Under the pieces are notes generated by a model. That model did no database searches. It saw only the letters and a program-made list of their open reading frames with translations, and was not told the origin of the DNA. From Elusimicrobia bacterium CG03_land_8_20_14_0_80_50_18 (GTDB lineage Bacteria > CG03): DNA of 8,005 bases. The stretch's first letter is position 1. Each line of letters starts with the position of its first letter. Below are positions 6,601-8,005 of the stretch, piece by piece. The stretch spans positions 1-8,005 of the forward strand of contig PEUP01000088.1 in NCBI GenBank assembly GCA_002780705.1, in the 5' to 3' direction. Made by a program: the position numbers and the translations under genes.

Positions 6601-7129
6601 AGCCGTCAAAGAAATGCAGGAAGGGAATGCTTGCTTCAAGAGCGGCGAGGTGGCAGACAATTGCAAGGTCCATCACTTCCTGTACCGATGATGACGCGAG
6701 CATCGCGAATCCGGTGTTTCTCGCTGACATCACATCGGAATGGTCTCCGAATATTGACAGAGATTGGCAGGCGAGGGATCTGGCTGACACATGGAAAACC
6801 GCGGGTAGCAGTTCTCCCGCTATTTTGTGCATATTCGGAAGCATCAGCATGAGGCCCTGGGACGCGGTGAAGGTTGTCGTCAGAGCCCCCGCGGAAAGAG
6901 AACCGTGCACGGCGCCCGCGGCTCCGCCCTCGGACTGCATCTCTATGACATTCAGTTTTTCTCCGAAAATATTTTTTCGGCCCTGCGCCGACCATTGCTC
7001 AGCCAGTTCGCCCATGGTGGTGCTGGGAGTGATGGGATATATGGCCGCCACCTCGCTGAAAGCGTAGGCCGCGTGGGCTGCCGCCGTGTTGCCGTCAATA
7101 GCCTGCATGTTTTTTTTGATTTCACTCAT
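3611..7129 (-). CDS. nifJ: Pyruvate:ferredoxin (flavodoxin) oxidoreductase, single-chain
   Basis: Oxidatively decarboxylates pyruvate with CoA to acetyl-CoA and CO2, passing electrons to ferredoxin or flavodoxin; cytosolic, oxygen-sensitive, normally dimeric. The product is 1172 residues, as in bacterial NifJ/YdbK. Domain I (about 1-255) has YPITPST (31-37), QSEGGAAG with the TPP-activating E67, and SARS with R117 for pyruvate. A transketolase-C-like domain spans about 260-390 and a gamma/EKR region about 420-640 (YGSDGTVGACKN). The two-cluster ferredoxin domain has C687, C690, C693, C697 and C743, C746, C749, C753. The TPP domain has C810, C813, C838 and C1077 for the proximal [4Fe-4S] cluster, GGDGWAYDIG (967-976) and NTGGQ (1002-1006). 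All 12 cluster cysteines are present, so it should be active. The roughly 60-residue C-terminal extension described for Desulfovibrio africanus PFOR as protecting against oxygen is missing. It is monocistronic as far as seen. The start at 7129 has a G-run upstream and matches the family N-terminus. Confidence 0.97.
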   Translation of the reverse strand: MSEIKKNMQAIDGNTAAAHAAYAFSEVAAIYPITPSTTMGELAEQWSAQGRKNIFGEKLNVIEMQSEGGAAGAVHGSLSAGALTTTFTASQGLMLMLPNMHKIAGELLPAVFHVSARSLACQSLSIFGDHSDVMSARNTGFAMLASSSVQEVMDLAIVCHLAALEASIPFLHFFDGFRTSNEIQKAELIPYETMAAMLDMKFIEKFRARCLTPDRPYAKVGAENPDVYFQGRETANSYYNAVPGIVKKCMDKVGKKIGREYKLFEYSGAPDADKIIIAMGSGCDTIEETVEYLNKRGEKAGALKVHLYRPFSVRDFTEAIPKSVKKIAVLDRTKEPGAIGEPLYLDSVAALCGRDIKIIGGRYGLSSKEFTPGMVKAVYDHLDKNGHHGFTVGIRDDVTNLSIPVEENIIAEPSSTIKCKFWGYGSDGTVGACKNAIKIIGDNTDMNAQGYFVYDSKKSGGITISYLRFGKEKIRAPYLPIEFDFVALHKPEYIGRYDILDGIKKDGIFLVNSPEKSGEVFASLTEKMQKTLRENDIKLYAIDALKIAEEVGLGLRINTVMLAAFFKISGVLPEKQAIELLKKAIKKTYGLKGDKVVTMNWAAVDKTAEALVKLDIPSSAGSAQNKKLMPDNASSFEKNIIETIMRLKGNDIPVSLMTNDGSAPTATTRLEKRGVAPMVPRWLSDKCIQCNQCAFICPHSAVRAKQIAPEELKNAPAGFKTVESKTKNDRNLQYRLQIYAEDCTGCGNCVNTCPVQALEFRPIEEERAAGSSAKTEFFDNLPDDVTDGVKETSVKGSQFRRPLFEFPGACAGCGESAYIKNVTQLFGKRMIIANATGCSSIYGGTFPTIPYCQTKDGAGPCWANSLFEDNAEYSFGMKLAVEANRQQLLSNVTKLIEKNISPELTQALKKNVELWKNVDAEAKAAATASKTILKDALERACDGDKKLIRKAIELQDYFVDKSVWCIGGDGWAYDIGYGGLDHVLASKKNINVLVLDTEVYSNTGGQSSKATQLGASAKFAISGKEIKKKDLGLIAMSYGYVYVASCSLGANKQQFLNAISEAEAYDGPALIICYSPCINHGLDMSKSVEEEKLAVECGYWPLYRFNPALDDEGKNPFKLESKEPNGKFQEFIQSEVRFSSVKKLFPDRAEELFAKAEKAMLKRYAHYKKLAE

Positions 7130-7133
7130 TATG

Positions 7134-7139
7134 CCCCCC
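7134..7139 (-). promoter_or_regulatory. G-run acting as weak ribosome-binding site for nifJ
   Basis: Minus strand has GGGGGG four bases before the nifJ ATG. It can pair partly with the anti-Shine-Dalgarno but is not a canonical AGGAGG. Confidence 0.35.
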
Positions 7140-7179
7140 GGATTTTGTCAGTTCGCCAATCATAAGCTCCAGCCGGAAT

Positions 7180-7185
7180 CTTATA
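7180..7185 (-). promoter_or_regulatory. Candidate -10 box of the nifJ promoter
   Basis: Minus strand TATAAG within AAATTATATAAGATT, about 50 bases before the nifJ ATG. TTGCTT lies 15 bases upstream as a poor -35. It is the best AT box between nifJ and the transposase remnant. It predicts a 5' leader of about 43 nt, unlike the leaderless-looking genes elsewhere in the window. Confidence 0.35.
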
Positions 7186-7199
7186 TAATTTGCAGGAAA

Positions 7200-7665
7200 A
7201 AAGCAAATAGCGGGAGGGTACCTCGGAGGGAACGGTAGATACATCATAACCCCTTTTAGAAGAAACAGCAGCACTTTTTTTAAGTAACGAACAAAGATCA
7301 ACAGAAGGGATCATAGCAATGCTGATAGGTAAATCCGGTCGTTTTTCACGAGCGAGTTGCCATGGGGTTTTATTTTCCTTGTAAGAGTTAGTACGAACCA
7401 GATTAAAAAAGAGCTGGTTAGGAATAAGCTTTGTCCATAAAATTCTGGCGACTTAAAAAATGTTCAATCTCATAAAATTCAATTTCTACAAGATTGTGGA
7501 CGGTTTCAACGTCGGCCTGCATTTCTTGCCGTATACTGCACTTTAAAGAGATTTTTTTGCTTCATTTGTATCCAGTATTCAGGGATGTCATATAAAACCT
7601 TAGTGTCCTCGTTACAAGTTGCTCGCGAGATTCTTCTTCCTCTTCTTCTCCAAAACAAACCAATC
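7200..7665 (-). pseudogene. Decayed integrase-type (rve) transposase remnant
   Basis: On the minus strand, protein-like stretches in different frames line up in the order expected of the C-terminal half of a DDE/rve transposase. First is DTKVLYDIPEYWIQMKQKN and on to VQYTAR (about 7605-7535). Next is QADVETVHNLVEIEFYEIEH, FLSRQNFMDKAYS (7519 to the stop at 7418-7420). Last comes QLFFNLVRTNSYKENKTPWQ, then LAREKRPDLPISI, then IPSVDLCSLL (about 7418 to 7270). The third resumes in another frame just where the second stops, so a frameshift lies near 7420-7440. The short join between the first two implies that the middle of the catalytic domain is deleted. The 61-codon open frame 7129-7314 is only the tail of this remnant. 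The IS family is not determined. This is recognition by eye of transposase-like phrases; a translated search would settle it. Confidence 0.6.
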
Positions 7666-7737
7666 TAACAAACCTATATGTTCCCTTTGGGGGGTCACGA
7701 TGTCCCTTCCTATTTCCATTCGTCAATCCCGTTCGGC
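7666..7737. other. Unassigned stretch upstream of the transposase remnant
   Basis: No convincing gene. On the minus strand an open frame from TTG 7726 to TGA 7562 could encode 54 residues containing a CFGEEEEES run and LRFYMTSLNTGYK. It overlaps the transposase remnant in another frame. It may be the degraded N-terminal part of the same element or meaningless. Confidence 0.3.
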
Positions 7738-7766
7738 TTGTATTAAAGAGAAATTTTTTTTAGAAT
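7738..7766 (+). promoter_or_regulatory. Candidate promoter for the aminotransferase gene
   Basis: TTGTAT (7738-7743, 3/6 to TTGACA), a 17-bp spacer ending in a T-run, then TAGAAT (7761-7766, 5/6 to TATAAT). Predicted transcription start is near 7773, giving a leader of about 70 nt before the ATG at 7842. The leader would contain the GAACCGTCCCC motif. Confidence 0.4.
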
Positions 7767-7811
7767 CACAAGAAATAATAGACAGGGAATAAGAGGGGAT
7801 TGAAAAGAATT

Positions 7812-7825
7812 AGAACCGTCCCCTT
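7812..7825. repeat. AGAACCGTCCCCTT motif, possible short dispersed or IS-end repeat
   Basis: The core AGAACCGTCCCC is one I recall as recurring near IS200-like/RAYT transposase genes in several uncultured bacterial lineages; that is memory, not a search. An imperfect inverted copy (AGGGAACGGT, 9 of 10 matching) lies at 7227-7236, at the far side of the transposase remnant. The motif also sits about 20 bp before the aminotransferase start, with AGGGGA at 7793-7798 able to pair with its TCCCCT. Confidence 0.3.
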
Positions 7826-7841
7826 TCTTAGAGAAGAAAAA

Positions 7842-8005
7842 ATGGAATTAGCTGAAAGAATCAACCGGCTCGGGACTGAAACGGCTTTTGCGGTGTCTGA
7901 GGAAGCGGCGAAATTTGCCGCGGCGGGAAACAGGGTTTATCCTTTTCATCTCGGCGATATAAATCTTCCCACGCCGGAGAATATTGTGAACGCCGCCTTT
8001 AAGGC
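7842..8005 (+). CDS. PLP-dependent aminotransferase, class I/II, N-terminus (partial)
   Basis: 54 complete codons, running off the right edge. The N-terminal pattern MELAERINRL, then AFAVSEEAAKFAAAG, then FHLGDINLPTPENIVNAA, matches the arm and first strand of fold-type I aspartate/aromatic aminotransferases. In these, the usual text reads ISLGxGEPDFxTPxxIxxAA. The active-site lysine and the rest of the PLP site lie beyond the window, so substrate specificity cannot be given. The ATG at 7842 is preceded by GAGAAGAA, a usable Shine-Dalgarno, and upstream in-frame codons do not extend the family match. It is separated from nifJ by about 700 bp of remnant DNA and transcribed away from it. Confidence 0.78.
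   Translation, partial: MELAERINRLGTETAFAVSEEAAKFAAAGNRVYPFHLGDINLPTPENIVNAAFK

Noticed and set aside
6212..7067. Long plus-strand open frames opposite nifJ (159 codons each at 6212-6691 and 6588-7067)
   Set aside because: They are antisense shadows of a fully conserved PFOR coding region, with no recognisable protein pattern.
7129..7314. Stand-alone 61-residue gene on the minus strand
   Set aside because: The frame continues upstream past its ATG with transposase-like sequence (NSYKENKTPWQLAREKRP), so it is the tail of the pseudogene.
7130..7841. tRNA, small RNA gene or CRISPR array in the long gap
   Set aside because: No cloverleaf-like arms, no regularly spaced direct repeats and no strong terminator hairpin were found by eye.

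Overview
The window looks like a chromosomal segment of an anaerobic or fermentative bacterium. The main support is a complete single-chain pyruvate:ferredoxin oxidoreductase (PFOR). I cannot fix the lineage from sequence alone. A G-domain-less YchF relative, an AbiEii pair with a small partner protein, and apparently leaderless promoters would fit a little-studied candidate phylum (Omnitrophica- or Elusimicrobia-like), but that is inference. TGA is used as an ordinary stop at several gene ends, so the standard code applies. By eye the coding DNA is about 45-60% GC. The exception is a visibly AT-richer stretch from about 1914 to 3412.

Layout: (1) 1-163 (+) is the C-terminal tail of an unrecognised protein. 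(2) 153-842 (-) is a YchF-related protein that keeps the helical and C-terminal TGS/DUF933 regions but has lost the nucleotide-binding motifs. Its tail overlaps the first gene by 11 bp. (3) 936-1901 (+) is a DusB-type tRNA-dihydrouridine synthase, divergent from the YchF relative across 93 bp. (4) 1914-2851 (-) is a translationally coupled two-gene cassette: a small DUF6922-like protein followed by an AbiEii/DUF1814 nucleotidyltransferase, a probable toxin-antitoxin or phage-defence pair. (5) 2942-3412 (+) is a small membrane protein interrupted by an in-frame TGA. A 65-residue hypothetical ORF (3413-3610) follows with no gap. (6) 3611-7129 (-) is nifJ/por, 1172 residues, with all expected TPP and Fe-S ligands. 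(7) 7130-7841 holds the nifJ promoter region and, on the minus strand, a decayed integrase-type transposase spread over several frames. A promoter-like site follows. (8) 7842-8005 (+) is the N-terminus of a class I/II PLP-dependent aminotransferase that runs off the window.

The genes do not form one pathway. PFOR (pyruvate to acetyl-CoA, CO2 and reduced ferredoxin) is central energy metabolism. Dus and the YchF relative touch RNA and ribosome biology. The AbiEii cassette and the broken transposase are accessory DNA. The observations most worth following up are the YchF homologue without P-loop, G3 or G4 motifs, the similar TAnAAT boxes 5-8 nt upstream of three start codons that lack a Shine-Dalgarno, and the nonsense codon in an otherwise open membrane-protein frame.
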